DNA of 64,000 bases from Onishia taeanensis (lineage in GTDB: Bacteria > Pseudomonadota > Gammaproteobacteria > Pseudomonadales > Halomonadaceae), in contig NZ_FNCI01000001.1 of the NCBI RefSeq assembly GCF_900100755.1, positions 62,001 to 126,000 on the forward strand, read 5' to 3'. Numbering within the stretch: the stretch's first letter is position 1; each line of letters starts with the position of its first letter. Below are positions 42,699 through 51,146 of this stretch, in pieces. Position numbers and translations under genes: made by a program. The notes beneath the pieces are model-generated. The model made no database searches and had not been told where the DNA came from. It saw only the letters and a program-made list of their open reading frames with translations.

Positions 42699-42917
42699 TC
42701 ATGACCGTGGGGCGTTGTCGCTTTTGTCAGCGTTCGGCTCAGCGTCGAAGTGATGTCCCACCCGATGCAATACATCGAACTGAGCATTGCAGTGCCGACA
42801 GGGGCGACACATGCCGAGGTGAAGGCGCAGCGACAAGCGCTCGCCAAGGCCGAGGGGCGCATCCAGGCGCTTGGACATCAGCCGGGTCGCTTCCCGGCAC
42901 AGCATCATCTTGATCAT
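42699..42917 (-). CDS. Small zinc-finger protein paired with the sigma factor
   Basis: This 72-residue protein starts MIKMMLCREATRLMSKRLDAPLGLGERLSLRLHLGMCRPCRHC. The Cys at 7, the later His and the CRPC pair match the HxxxCxxC layout of zf-HC2 anti-sigma or linker proteins. Its ATG overlaps the sigma gene's stop by 4 bp, so it is co-translated. It lacks a membrane segment. It is likely to modulate the sigma factor, but its action is not proven. Confidence 0.7.
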   Translation of the reverse strand: MIKMMLCREATRLMSKRLDAPLGLGERLSLRLHLGMCRPCRHCNAQFDVLHRVGHHFDAEPNADKSDNAPRS

Positions 42918-43534
42918 TTTCCTCGCTCCGACAGGCCGTGCTGGGGGGCATGCTCTGAGAGATAGCCGCGCTCGATGCAGGCGCGCAGGCGCAGGCGAGC
43001 ACGGTGCAGGATCACCCAGCAGTTATTCTCCTTGAGCCCGGTTTCTTTACAGATATCGGCGGTGGAAAGCCCCATCAGTTCGCGCAGCGAAAACACCCGG
43101 GCGATGTTGTCCGGCAGGGCAATCATGCAGGCGTCGAAGACCTGCCAGAAATGCTCGTTGGCGAAGGTGGCTTCCGGGTCACCCCAGTCCGAGGGGCGAG
43201 CGGCGACCTGCCAGTGCCCGCTTTGCTGAAACTGTCGATCGATCGCCTCGTTATCGCCGTCGTCGACGAAGGGCTGCCACTTGCCCTGGCGGCGTTGGGC
43301 GCGCAGGGCATCGAGGATCTTGTACTTGAGGATGCCGAATACCCAGGTCTCGTAACCGGAGCGCCCCGCAAAGTCGTCATCCTTCTCGATGGCCGTGGCC
43401 AGTGCTTCCTGCACGGTATCCTCGGCCAGGGCCGGCTCCCTCAATTGCAGTCTGGCGAAGGACACCAGCCGAGGCCGCACGGCCGCCAGGCGCTGCATCC
43501 TTGCATGGGTGTTTTGCGTGGTTTCCGCGGCCAT
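42914..43534 (-). CDS. ECF-type RNA polymerase sigma factor
   Basis: This 206-residue sigma-70-family protein has region 2 (RLQLREPALAEDTVQEALATAIE, and ETWVFGILKYKILDALRAQRRQ) and region 4 (ALPDNIARVFSLRELMGLSTADICKETGLKENNCWVILHRARLRLRACIE). The family often appears as sigma-70 with a small zinc-finger partner in Gammaproteobacteria. Its ATG has an AGGGAA site. It lies 53 bp after the glycosyltransferase-like gene, so it may be part of a longer transcript. Its target promoters are unknown. Confidence 0.85.
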   Translation of the reverse strand: MAAETTQNTHARMQRLAAVRPRLVSFARLQLREPALAEDTVQEALATAIEKDDDFAGRSGYETWVFGILKYKILDALRAQRRQGKWQPFVDDGDNEAIDRQFQQSGHWQVAARPSDWGDPEATFANEHFWQVFDACMIALPDNIARVFSLRELMGLSTADICKETGLKENNCWVILHRARLRLRACIERGYLSEHAPQHGLSERGK

Positions 43535-43587
43535 GTGATTCCCTGTCGTTGATAGCGCTTCGTATCATGACCCACTGAGACGAAACA

Positions 43588-44214
43588 TCAAGACGAGGTA
43601 TCCTGACCCTGCCAGCGGGCCACATCGGCGGGGCGGTCGACGTCCCAGACCTTGGCCGGCTGCGCGATCCGCCATCCCAGGCTGTCCGCTCTGGCAAGCG
43701 TCTGGGCAAGCACCTGATCGCTTCCCCAGTCGATATCCGTGAAAAACGCCTGACGGGGCTTGCGTAGCCCTACCAGTGCATAGCCGCCGTCTTCGGCGGG
43801 TAGCAGCACGCCGTCGTGATGGGCCAGCGCCGCGTGACAGTTGGCCAGCAACTGGGCGGTCAGCACCGGACAGTCGCTGCCCACCAGCAGCCCCGGTGCG
43901 CCCATGGCCTCGAGCGCGGTGAACATGCGCAGACCCAGATCGCCCTCGGGCTGGGGGCGCAGGCCGATGCCGTGGCGCTCGGCAAATTCCACGAACAGCG
44001 GATGGTCATGCTCGAGCCCCGTCCACAGCACGATGCGATGGGCCGGGGTGGCGGCCAGCGCGACCGCCAGGGTCTGGCGCAGCAGCGCCTCGTGTAGCCT
44101 GGCCGCGGCCTCGGGGGCGAAGGTGGGAGTCAGCCGCGTCTTGACCCGCCCGGGTACCGGGGCCTTGGCGAGAATCGCCAGAGGAAAGCCGTCGTCATGG
44201 CGATCAGCGTGCAT
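43588..44214 (-). CDS. DUF2064/TIGR04282-type glycosyltransferase-like protein
   Basis: This 208-residue protein starts LAILAKAPVPGRVKTRLTP, the nucleotide-binding motif of the CofC/DUF2064 group. It has VGSDCPVLTAQLL and LPAEDGGYALVGLRKP in the middle. It is usually found with the TIGR04283 family-2 glycosyltransferase, and that gene overlaps it here by 11 bp. The pair is named for arsenosugar synthesis, but no arsenic methyltransferase is near, so its product here is unknown. Confidence 0.78.
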   Translation of the reverse strand: MHADRHDDGFPLAILAKAPVPGRVKTRLTPTFAPEAAARLHEALLRQTLAVALAATPAHRIVLWTGLEHDHPLFVEFAERHGIGLRPQPEGDLGLRMFTALEAMGAPGLLVGSDCPVLTAQLLANCHAALAHHDGVLLPAEDGGYALVGLRKPRQAFFTDIDWGSDQVLAQTLARADSLGWRIAQPAKVWDVDRPADVARWQGQDTSS

Positions 44215-44920
44215 GGCGGTACTCCTCGGCCAGTCGTTGGCAGTCCTCGCCCCGCCAGTAGCGATAGCGCAGCCGCCACATCAGCAGCATGGTCGCCCAG
44301 AGGCCATTGTTCTCCCAGCGTCGCCCGGAGCTTACCACCTGCGCCCTCAGGCAGGCCGGCTTCGACAGATGTTTCAAACGCTTGCTGATCTCGATGTCCT
44401 CCATCAGCGGTTGGTCGGGGTAGCCGTCCACGGCCTCGAAGGCGGCGCGGGTCATGAACAGGGCCTGGTCGCCGGTGGCGATGCCGGTGAGTCGCGAGCG
44501 CCAGTTCATGCAGAAGGCAATCACCCCCAGCATGCTCTGCTCACCCGATAGGCGAATGTCGAAGCGCCCCCAGCAGCGTGAACCGGACAAGGCCTTGGCG
44601 ATCAGCCGGTCGGCGCGCCGGGGCAGCTTGGTATCGGCGTGAAGAAACAACAGCTGCTCGCCACGACTGGCTCGGGCGCCCAGGTTCATCTGCCTGGCTC
44701 GGCCTGGCTCGCTGGATAGCACCCGGCTGGCATGGTGCTTGGCAATCGCCACGGTGTCATCCTGACTGCCGCCATCGACGACGATGATCTCGACGCCGCA
44801 CACCCACAAGCCGAGCAGGGCCGTCAGCTGAGCGTCGATGCCGGCCGCTTCGTTCAGGGTGGGAATGATGATGCTCAGGCGCGGCGGATTGGAGAGAGCG
44901 GTGGATACGGGCATGGTCAC
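44204..44920 (-). CDS. Family-2 glycosyltransferase (TIGR04283 type)
   Basis: This 238-residue enzyme has the GT-A fold: LSIIIPTLNEAAGIDAQL, EIIVVDGGSQDDTVAIA, and LLFLHADTKLP as the metal-binding DxD-like site. Later come FMTRAAFEAVDGYPDQPLMEDIEISKRL and a basic C-terminus. It overlaps the DUF2064-type gene and is 54 bp after the ABC ATPase gene. The donor and acceptor sugars are not known. Confidence 0.8.
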   Translation of the reverse strand: MTMPVSTALSNPPRLSIIIPTLNEAAGIDAQLTALLGLWVCGVEIIVVDGGSQDDTVAIAKHHASRVLSSEPGRARQMNLGARASRGEQLLFLHADTKLPRRADRLIAKALSGSRCWGRFDIRLSGEQSMLGVIAFCMNWRSRLTGIATGDQALFMTRAAFEAVDGYPDQPLMEDIEISKRLKHLSKPACLRAQVVSSGRRWENNGLWATMLLMWRLRYRYWRGEDCQRLAEEYRHAR

Positions 44921-44974
44921 AGGCTTGGATGAGGCATGGGGAGTGCACGGGATAGGGGCGGTTGATGGACTGGG

Positions 44975-45730
44975 TCAATATTGGGCCCCGAGCTCTATGA
45001 CCGGACCGCCGGCGGCCTTGGCATCGGCTTCATCGTGGGTAACCATCAGCGTCGGGAGGCCAAGGCGCTGCACCCGCGTGAAGACCAGCGAACGCATCTC
45101 GTGGCGAAGCGAGGCATCGAGCTTAGAGAAGGGCTCATCCAGCAGCATGGCACAGGGCCGCGAGAGCAGCACCCGCATCAGTGCCACCCGGGCCCGTTGG
45201 CCGCCGGAGAGCGTGGTCGGGTCGCGGTCGGCGAAGCCGGCCAAGCCGATTTCTTCGAGTGCTGCCTCGATCGCCTCGCCGCGTACCTGGCGGGTCGCCT
45301 TCCTTTCTCCTTTGAGAGCCTTTTTTCGAGACACGTTACGCGGCATGCCGAAGGCCAGGTTGCCGCCGACACTCAGGTGAGGGAAGAGCAGCGGGTCCTG
45401 GAACAATAGGCCCAGCTGGCGCGTCTCGGCCGGCAGGCGAGAAAGGTCCCTGTCGTTGAGCAATACTCGCCCTTGGCCGCTGAAGGCGGGCGCCAGGAAG
45501 CCGGCCAGGTAGGCGAGCAGAGTCGACTTGCCGACCCCTGACGGGCCCATCAGCGTCAGCACCTCACCCGGGGCGATACGGGTATTGAGCGACAGCAGCG
45601 GGCGACTGCCCTGATCGATACGGATGTTCTCGAGGATCAGGGAATGCCCAGTGGCAAGGTCGTCGCCCGCCGAGTGTTCCGTGCTCGTCTGGGGCGTCCC
45701 GCCAGGGGAAAAGGCATCGAGAGAGGTCAC
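44975..45730 (-). CDS. ynjD: ABC transporter ATPase (YnjD-like)
   Basis: This 251-residue ATPase has Walker A GPSGVGKST, signature LSGGQRARVALMR, Walker B AMLLDEP and switch His in MVTHDEADA. The frame continues far upstream but that stretch is covered by the permease gene in another frame, so the GTG at 45730, overlapping the permease stop as GTGA, is taken as start. Together with the two genes before it, it matches the E. coli ynjBCD importer. Confidence 0.82.
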   Translation of the reverse strand: MTSLDAFSPGGTPQTSTEHSAGDDLATGHSLILENIRIDQGSRPLLSLNTRIAPGEVLTLMGPSGVGKSTLLAYLAGFLAPAFSGQGRVLLNDRDLSRLPAETRQLGLLFQDPLLFPHLSVGGNLAFGMPRNVSRKKALKGERKATRQVRGEAIEAALEEIGLAGFADRDPTTLSGGQRARVALMRVLLSRPCAMLLDEPFSKLDASLRHEMRSLVFTRVQRLGLPTLMVTHDEADAKAAGGPVIELGAQY

Positions 45731-47424
45731 GGGTTGAGTACTCCACTTCGGTGACGCATCAGCAGACGCGGCAGGGCCAGCGCCAAAGCGAAGCCCAGGG
45801 CCGGCAGCAGCAGCTGCATCAGTGCATAGACGGCGGTCAGACGGCGGTCGCCACCGCTTGCCAGGCTGACCGCCTCGGTGGTCAGCGTGGACAGGCGGCC
45901 GGCACTCATCAGTAGGGTTGGCAGATATTGGCCGACGCTGACCGAGAACCCGACCGCCGCAGCGGTGAGAATGGGGACCGTCAGCAGCGGCAGGCGTACG
46001 CGCCAGAAGAGGCTGGCCTGAGAATGGCCAAGGCTCGCCGCCACCTGCGCCCAGCGAGGATCCAGGCGCCGATAGCTCTCGGCAAGCGACAGGAAGACAT
46101 AGGGCAGCACGAAGAGGCTGTGGGCCAGAATCACGGCCAGTGCTCCCGGGGCCAGCCCGGCCTGGACCTGCAGTTGCACCAGGCCGAACAGGAAGGCCAC
46201 CGGCGGCACGACCAAGGGCAGATACAGCACCAGTTCCGCCCAGGCGGCCATGCCGCGGTGGCGCAGATGCTCGGCTTCCAGGGCACCGACGGTCAATAGC
46301 AGCGACAGCCCGGTGGCGGCGAGGCCGATCAGTGCCGTTTGGGTCAGCGGCTCCTTGAGCCCGGGCAGCGCTCCCTGCCAGGCGTGATAGCTCAACGGAC
46401 TTGGCAGTGCCGCCGGGAAGGGCCACCAGGCCGCCAACGACCACAGCACCAGCCCCATGAGGCTGCCGCCCAGCAGAAGCACGGCCAGCAGGGTGGCGAG
46501 GCCGCCGGCACCGGCCCAGAGGCGATCACCGGCCTCACGGCGCCCACCGGTCAGGGCGGTGCGGGAGAGGCTGGCGACCAGCCGTTCGCCGAGCCACCAA
46601 AGGCCGAGCGCCGCCAGGGTCACGCCGAGCTGTAACAGCGCCGCCGCCGAGGCGACAAAGCGCATGGAAAGGTCCGGGTCATTGATCCAGCGCACCACCG
46701 CCACGGCCAGCGGCGGTGGCGTGGTGGGGCCGAGGATCATGGCCACTTCGACATTGGCGGAGGCGAAGGCTATCACCGCATAGATCGGCAGACGAATCAG
46801 CGGGTAGAGCCCCGGCAGCACCGCCTTGGCGAAGGCGGTCACCGGTGCATAGCCCAGCGACCGGGCCAGCCTCAGCCGTGCCTGGGCCTGGCACTGGGGC
46901 AGGGCGGCCAGGCTCATCAGCAACAGAAAGGGCACTTCCTTGATGACTAGGCCGATGATCAGGCCCAGTCCCCAGGGGTCGCCGGGGAACAGATAGTCCG
47001 GTGGTGTGTCCCAGCCGCTTGGCCAGGGCGAAAGCAGGCGGCTTGCAAGCCCCGAGGGCGCGAGCAGGAAGGCGATGCCGATAGCGGCGGCGGCATGCGG
47101 CACCGCCAGCAAAGGGGACAGCAGACGCCGTACCAGGGCCAATGCCCGCGTCTCGGCGAAGGCGCCGAGAAACAGCATGACGATGGCAAGCGAGATCAGC
47201 GCACTGGCAAGCCCGGCGCTCAGGCTCAGGCGCACCATATCGGCAAGCCCTGGTGTCGCCACCAGGGTGCGCCAGTGCTCGAGGGTCAGTTCATTGCCGC
47301 CGAGCGCCGGCAGCCAGCCCAGTGCCGGGGCCAGCACACCGGCGAGTCCCCCGGCCACCGGCAGGCTGAGCAGGGCCATGGCCAGCCAGGGGATGGTGCG
47401 AATGGTCGGTGAGAAGAGGCGCAT
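45727..47424 (-). CDS. ynjC: ABC transporter permease with two fused domains (YnjC-like)
   Basis: This 565-residue protein has about 12 hydrophobic segments. Two copies of the permease EAA-type loop are seen, one near ARLRLARSLGYAPVTAFAKAVLPG and one near YRRLDPRWAQVAASLGHSQASLFWRVRLP. Such two-in-one permeases occur in ThiP/FbpB-like and YnjC importers. The ATG lies 4 bp after the binding-protein stop and its own stop overlaps the ATPase start. Substrate unknown. Confidence 0.84.
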   Translation of the reverse strand: MRLFSPTIRTIPWLAMALLSLPVAGGLAGVLAPALGWLPALGGNELTLEHWRTLVATPGLADMVRLSLSAGLASALISLAIVMLFLGAFAETRALALVRRLLSPLLAVPHAAAAIGIAFLLAPSGLASRLLSPWPSGWDTPPDYLFPGDPWGLGLIIGLVIKEVPFLLLMSLAALPQCQAQARLRLARSLGYAPVTAFAKAVLPGLYPLIRLPIYAVIAFASANVEVAMILGPTTPPPLAVAVVRWINDPDLSMRFVASAAALLQLGVTLAALGLWWLGERLVASLSRTALTGGRREAGDRLWAGAGGLATLLAVLLLGGSLMGLVLWSLAAWWPFPAALPSPLSYHAWQGALPGLKEPLTQTALIGLAATGLSLLLTVGALEAEHLRHRGMAAWAELVLYLPLVVPPVAFLFGLVQLQVQAGLAPGALAVILAHSLFVLPYVFLSLAESYRRLDPRWAQVAASLGHSQASLFWRVRLPLLTVPILTAAAVGFSVSVGQYLPTLLMSAGRLSTLTTEAVSLASGGDRRLTAVYALMQLLLPALGFALALALPRLLMRHRSGVLNP

Positions 47425-47428
47425 CGAA

Positions 47429-48700
47429 TCACTGGTTGCCGTAACGCTCGAGCCAGGCTGCCTCGAGGCGTTCCATCCAGCTCGGGTGCGGCTCGGGAAG
47501 CGTCTTCGACAAGGCATCGGCGGGCAGGGCGGCCGGGTTGTCACTGTCGTCGATAAAGGTCACCCGCTCCTTGTTGCTCAAGGCGCTCATGTCTAGCACC
47601 GTCCGGTCCCCCCACACGGCCGGGTCCTGCTTGTGCGCCTGGGCCTCTGGCGAGAGCAGGAAGTTGGCGGTGACCAGGGCACCGGCCTTGTGGCTGGCAT
47701 TGAAGGGAATGGCCACGAAGTGGACGTTGCCCAGAGTGCCGCCATCCAGCACATAGCTGCGGGTGGTGGGCGGCAACTGGAAGTCGGCCACGGCTGCCGC
47801 AGGCTCGGAGGGAATGAAGGTGAAGGCCAGGCTCAATTCGCCATCACCCATCAGGCGCTTCATTTCGGGGCCACTGGTCGGGAAGTTGCGTCCTTCGCGC
47901 CACAGGTAGGGGTGCAGGGTGTCGAGATAGTCCCACAGCGGGGCGGTAATGGCGGCGAAGTCACTCTCCTCGACCGGCTGATAGAGCGGCGCGGTGTCTG
48001 GCGTCAGCTCGATAAGCGCCTGCTTGAGGAAGGTGCTGCCGGTAAAGTCGGGCACCAGGGGATAGGTGAAGCGACCCGGATGGGTGCGTGCCCAATCGAG
48101 CAGTTCGGTCATGGAGCCCGGTGGGGTCTCGACCCGGGCGCTGTCGTAGTAGAAGGTTAGCTGTGCCTTGCCCCAGGGCGCCTCATAGCCCTCGGTGGGA
48201 ACCGTGAAGTCGACGCGTACCTCCGGGTTGGCATCGGCACGGGTCAGCGCGTAATTAGGCAGGGCCTCGGCGAAGGGGCCGAACAGCAAGTCGTTGTCCT
48301 TCATGGCGGCGAAGTTCTCGCCGTTGATCCAGATCAGATCGATGGCACCCTCATCGAGGTTGCCGGCGGCCTTTTCGGCGATGACCCGCGATACCGCCGT
48401 GCTGGTATCGCTGAGCTTGACGTGTACCAGCTCGATATCGTGGCGTGCCTCGAGTTCATCGGCCACCCAGGACAGGTAGTCGTTGGTGCGGCTGTCTCCG
48501 CCCCAGGCATTCCAGTAGACCGTCTGACCTTGGGCGGCCTGTTCGATGGCCGCCCAGTCGTCCAGTGCCAGCGCGTCGTCCTGGGCGAGGCTTGGTAGGG
48601 CAGTGGCGAGCGCGGCGGCGCAGAGGGCGGCGCTTGCAAGCGAGCGGCCGCAAGAGCGAGTGAAGGCGCCCTGGCGGGCTAAGAGAGCTGTCCGATGCAT
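47429..48700 (-). CDS. ynjB: ABC transporter substrate-binding protein (YnjB-like)
   Basis: This 423-residue periplasmic protein has a signal peptide (SLASAALCAAALATALPSLAQ). Its mature start WAAIEQAAQGQTVYWNAWGGDSRTNDYLSWVADEL strongly resembles E. coli YnjB, as does LIWINGENFAAMKDNDLL. It feeds the YnjC-YnjD complex. The ligand of YnjBCD is not established; thiamine-like, phosphonate-like or iron ligands have been guessed for relatives. The start at 48700 has AAGGA about 11 bases upstream. Confidence 0.83.
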   Translation of the reverse strand: MHRTALLARQGAFTRSCGRSLASAALCAAALATALPSLAQDDALALDDWAAIEQAAQGQTVYWNAWGGDSRTNDYLSWVADELEARHDIELVHVKLSDTSTAVSRVIAEKAAGNLDEGAIDLIWINGENFAAMKDNDLLFGPFAEALPNYALTRADANPEVRVDFTVPTEGYEAPWGKAQLTFYYDSARVETPPGSMTELLDWARTHPGRFTYPLVPDFTGSTFLKQALIELTPDTAPLYQPVEESDFAAITAPLWDYLDTLHPYLWREGRNFPTSGPEMKRLMGDGELSLAFTFIPSEPAAAVADFQLPPTTRSYVLDGGTLGNVHFVAIPFNASHKAGALVTANFLLSPEAQAHKQDPAVWGDRTVLDMSALSNKERVTFIDDSDNPAALPADALSKTLPEPHPSWMERLEAAWLERYGNQ

Positions 48701-48768
48701 GGCGAGAGTCCTTGTGATGATCTTGTAGGATGATGAGCATTGCACAGTAAGGCGCTTGAGAAGGCGCG

Positions 48769-49869
48769 TCAGGCCAGGCCGCTGTCATCGGCCAGTGCCC
48801 GCCACTCATGGCGAACCCGGGCAATGACATCTGGCGACAGGTAGTGCTCGACCCGGTCGGCGACGCGCGCGATCAGCGCGGGATCACTGAGTTCCGACGA
48901 CCAGTCTTCGCCTGCCGCACTGGCATCTCGGGCCCTTTGTTGCTCGACCTGCCACTTGGCGCACCAGGTCACCGACCACAGCCACATGGCGCGGCGACAC
49001 TGCATCAGTTCCTCGGCATCGGTGCGTGCGTCTTGCTCGGCCATGGCGGCAGCCCAGGCACGGTGAAAGGCACGTACCTGGGCAATGCTCAGTTCGGCAT
49101 GGCTGTTCGGGTCCCAGGTGGTCGAGGTGTATAAGCTCGCATGGGCTAGGTCGAAGCCGGGCAGGCTGTAGCGGCATTTTTCCAGGTCAACGAGCATCGC
49201 GCGACCGTCGTCCTGAATCAGAAAGTTGCCGGGGTGGGCATCGAAACTGATCAGCGACTGACTGGCCGGCGGCGCCTGGCGGCACCATTGCTCGAGGTCT
49301 GTTAGGTCACCGGAAAGCTGGCGGTGAACCTCGGGGGCGATCTTGGCTCGGTCGAGATAGACGGCCTGCTGATGAAGCTCCGCAAGCATGGCCGCCCAGG
49401 GATCATTCGGCGCCTGCAAGGGCGCTCGCTGAGAGGCCGGTGGCAGCGGCTGTGCGTGCAGGCTGGCAAGGGCCTTGGCGATCGCCGACAGGTCATCGGG
49501 CAGCCGGGCGTGGCGGCCGCGGATCGCCGACACCAACAGGCCGCCTCGCGGCAGGGCATCGCTCGTGGGGAGCACCGCCCTGAGGGCCGGCGTATGGCCG
49601 CCCTGGCTTGCTCGTGTGAAGCAGGCCGCCTGATAGGTAAGGTTGTCATCACCGGCCAGGCGCATCTGGCTCTGTTTGGGCAGCCGCGCTACCCAGTCCT
49701 CGCCGCTGTGGCGGGACAGCCAAAGATGGGCGTGAGCCAGGCCGGTGTCGGCCATCGGGGTCAGAGCCGTTAGCTCACCATCGAGGCCCGCCTCGATGAG
49801 GGCCTGATGTAGTGGCTGGCGCAGCGAGGCGATAGCCTCTGTCGAGGCAGCAGTGTCCGTGTCGAGCAT
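48769..49869 (-). CDS. Phosphotransferase of the APH/choline-kinase fold
   Basis: This 366-residue protein shows the kinase-like APH pattern: Brenner-type loop SFDAHPGNFLIQDDG, with Asp as catalytic base and Asn binding metal, and the following LVDLEKC in place of the DFG-like Asp motif. HD-type upstream pieces are weak. It heads the importer operon, 68 bp before ynjB, so it may phosphorylate the imported compound to trap it, as thiamine or choline kinases do. That link is an inference. Confidence 0.76.
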   Translation of the reverse strand: MLDTDTAASTEAIASLRQPLHQALIEAGLDGELTALTPMADTGLAHAHLWLSRHSGEDWVARLPKQSQMRLAGDDNLTYQAACFTRASQGGHTPALRAVLPTSDALPRGGLLVSAIRGRHARLPDDLSAIAKALASLHAQPLPPASQRAPLQAPNDPWAAMLAELHQQAVYLDRAKIAPEVHRQLSGDLTDLEQWCRQAPPASQSLISFDAHPGNFLIQDDGRAMLVDLEKCRYSLPGFDLAHASLYTSTTWDPNSHAELSIAQVRAFHRAWAAAMAEQDARTDAEELMQCRRAMWLWSVTWCAKWQVEQQRARDASAAGEDWSSELSDPALIARVADRVEHYLSPDVIARVRHEWRALADDSGLA

Positions 49870-50073
49870 GATGGTCTCGGCTCAGGAAAACAAAGGGTGA
49901 TGGAACTTGGTCGAGCGTCGTCGCCAAAGCTTACAGTCTTTTTGTCACAGTAACTGACTCGGTGTCAGCGGGCTGGGTAGACAGTCACAACCGCTGAATG
50001 GAAATAAGTGCGGCGCTGACATGATCGTGGAAGCTTGAGCCGCGTGAAGCGACTAAGGTAATGGCATCCCCTC
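49870..50073. promoter_or_regulatory. Divergent intergenic region
   Basis: This 204-bp gap separates the minus-strand kinase operon from the plus-strand EutA-like gene and should hold promoters for both. No clear -35/-10 pair, repeat or hairpin was recognised. Confidence 0.3.
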
Positions 50074-50889
50074 ATGTTGATGGATGTTGCCATGTCGTCA
50101 GTCTCTTCAGTGTCTTCACTACCTAACGCTGCCGTCGCCGATGATCGCGCGCTGCCCTTTCAGCGCTATAACCGGCCGGAGCTTTTACGCATCGGCCTGG
50201 TGCTGCTCGACACCGATTACACCCTGGAGCGGGACTGGCATCGACTGGTCGGGGACGACATGGAGCTTTTCTGCACGCGCATGCCTACCCATGCCGAGGT
50301 GACCCCCGAGGCTCTCAAGGCGCTCGAGGCGGGTATCACCCCAGCGGCGGCGACGCTGGTACCGGGGCTTCCGCTTCATACCCTGGCATTCGGCTGCACC
50401 TCGGGGGGATTGTTGATTGGCGATGTGGCGATTGCCGAGCGCCTGCATGCCGTGCGCCCGGAGGTGGCGGTCACTCACCCCTGGCTCGCCATCCGTGCCG
50501 CCCTCGAAGCGCTGGAGGCGCGACGTATCGCCGTACTGACGCCCTATGTGCGTGAGGTCGATGATGCCTTCCTTGCCGCCTTCAGCGCGCAAGACATCGA
50601 GGTCGCGGCCATCGGCGGCTTCCGTCTCGATCACGATCCGGACATTCCGGCGGTGGACCCCGCCTGCCTGGGGGATGCGCTGGCGACGCTGCTCGAGGGG
50701 GCGGGGCCAGTCGATGCGGTGGTCTTGCCCTGTACCAACCTGCGTGCGCTGGATGTGCTCGACGAGCTCGAGCAGCGCTTCGGTGTGCCCTGCGTCTCGA
50801 GCAATCAGGCGCTCTATTGGCATGCGCGCTGGATCGCCGGCCGGCCTACCTGCCAGGCAGGCTTCGGCCGGCTTTTGTCTGGAGTTTGA
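50074..50889 (+). CDS. eutA: Asp/Glu racemase-fold protein, EutA-like
   Basis: This protein of up to 271 residues has the two active-site cysteines of the Asp/Glu racemase, maleate isomerase and arylmalonate decarboxylase fold: C108 in AFGCTSGG and C220 in VVLPCTNL. The stretch RIGLVLLDTDYTLERDWHRLV and the length fit EutA of hydroxyectoine-using bacteria. The window also has eutB and eutC, though about 9 kb away and not linked. EutA probably inverts a stereocentre of hydroxyectoine or its product. Maleate isomerase is the alternative. Start codons at 50074, 50080 and 50092 are all possible. Confidence 0.6.
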   Translation: MLMDVAMSSVSSVSSLPNAAVADDRALPFQRYNRPELLRIGLVLLDTDYTLERDWHRLVGDDMELFCTRMPTHAEVTPEALKALEAGITPAAATLVPGLPLHTLAFGCTSGGLLIGDVAIAERLHAVRPEVAVTHPWLAIRAALEALEARRIAVLTPYVREVDDAFLAAFSAQDIEVAAIGGFRLDHDPDIPAVDPACLGDALATLLEGAGPVDAVVLPCTNLRALDVLDELEQRFGVPCVSSNQALYWHARWIAGRPTCQAGFGRLLSGV

Positions 50890-50928
50890 AAGTCCGGTTT
50901 TGAAAGTAGGGTTATGAAAGTAGATGAA
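50887..50928. repeat. 14-bp tandem repeats after the EutA-like gene
   Basis: TGAAAGTCCGGTTT, TGAAAGTAGGGTTA and TGAAAGTAGATGAA stand head to tail. The first copy starts with the gene's TGA stop codon. Confidence 0.75.
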
Positions 50929-51146
50929 GGCGAGGCTATGAGGATGAGTCTTTGCAAGAGAGAGGCATGAGGACGGCGGAAATCACGCGGCTATGAGGCT
51001 GACTATTCGGCCCGGGTAGGATGGATCTTGACTATGTTGTAAGAGAAAGAGGCTAGCCGGGTCCGCGGCTCAGGCGGGCGGTGAAGGATGCCTTCGCCTG
51101 GCACGGCATCTTTGGGTGCCAGCCTACAGGGAAGGGGGCAGATGTC

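Noticed and set aside
45731-46444. N-terminal extension of the YnjD-like ATPase frame
   Set aside because: The extension overlaps the permease gene in another frame and reads Arg/Pro/Gly-rich. The GTG at 45730 overlapping the permease stop is the sensible start.
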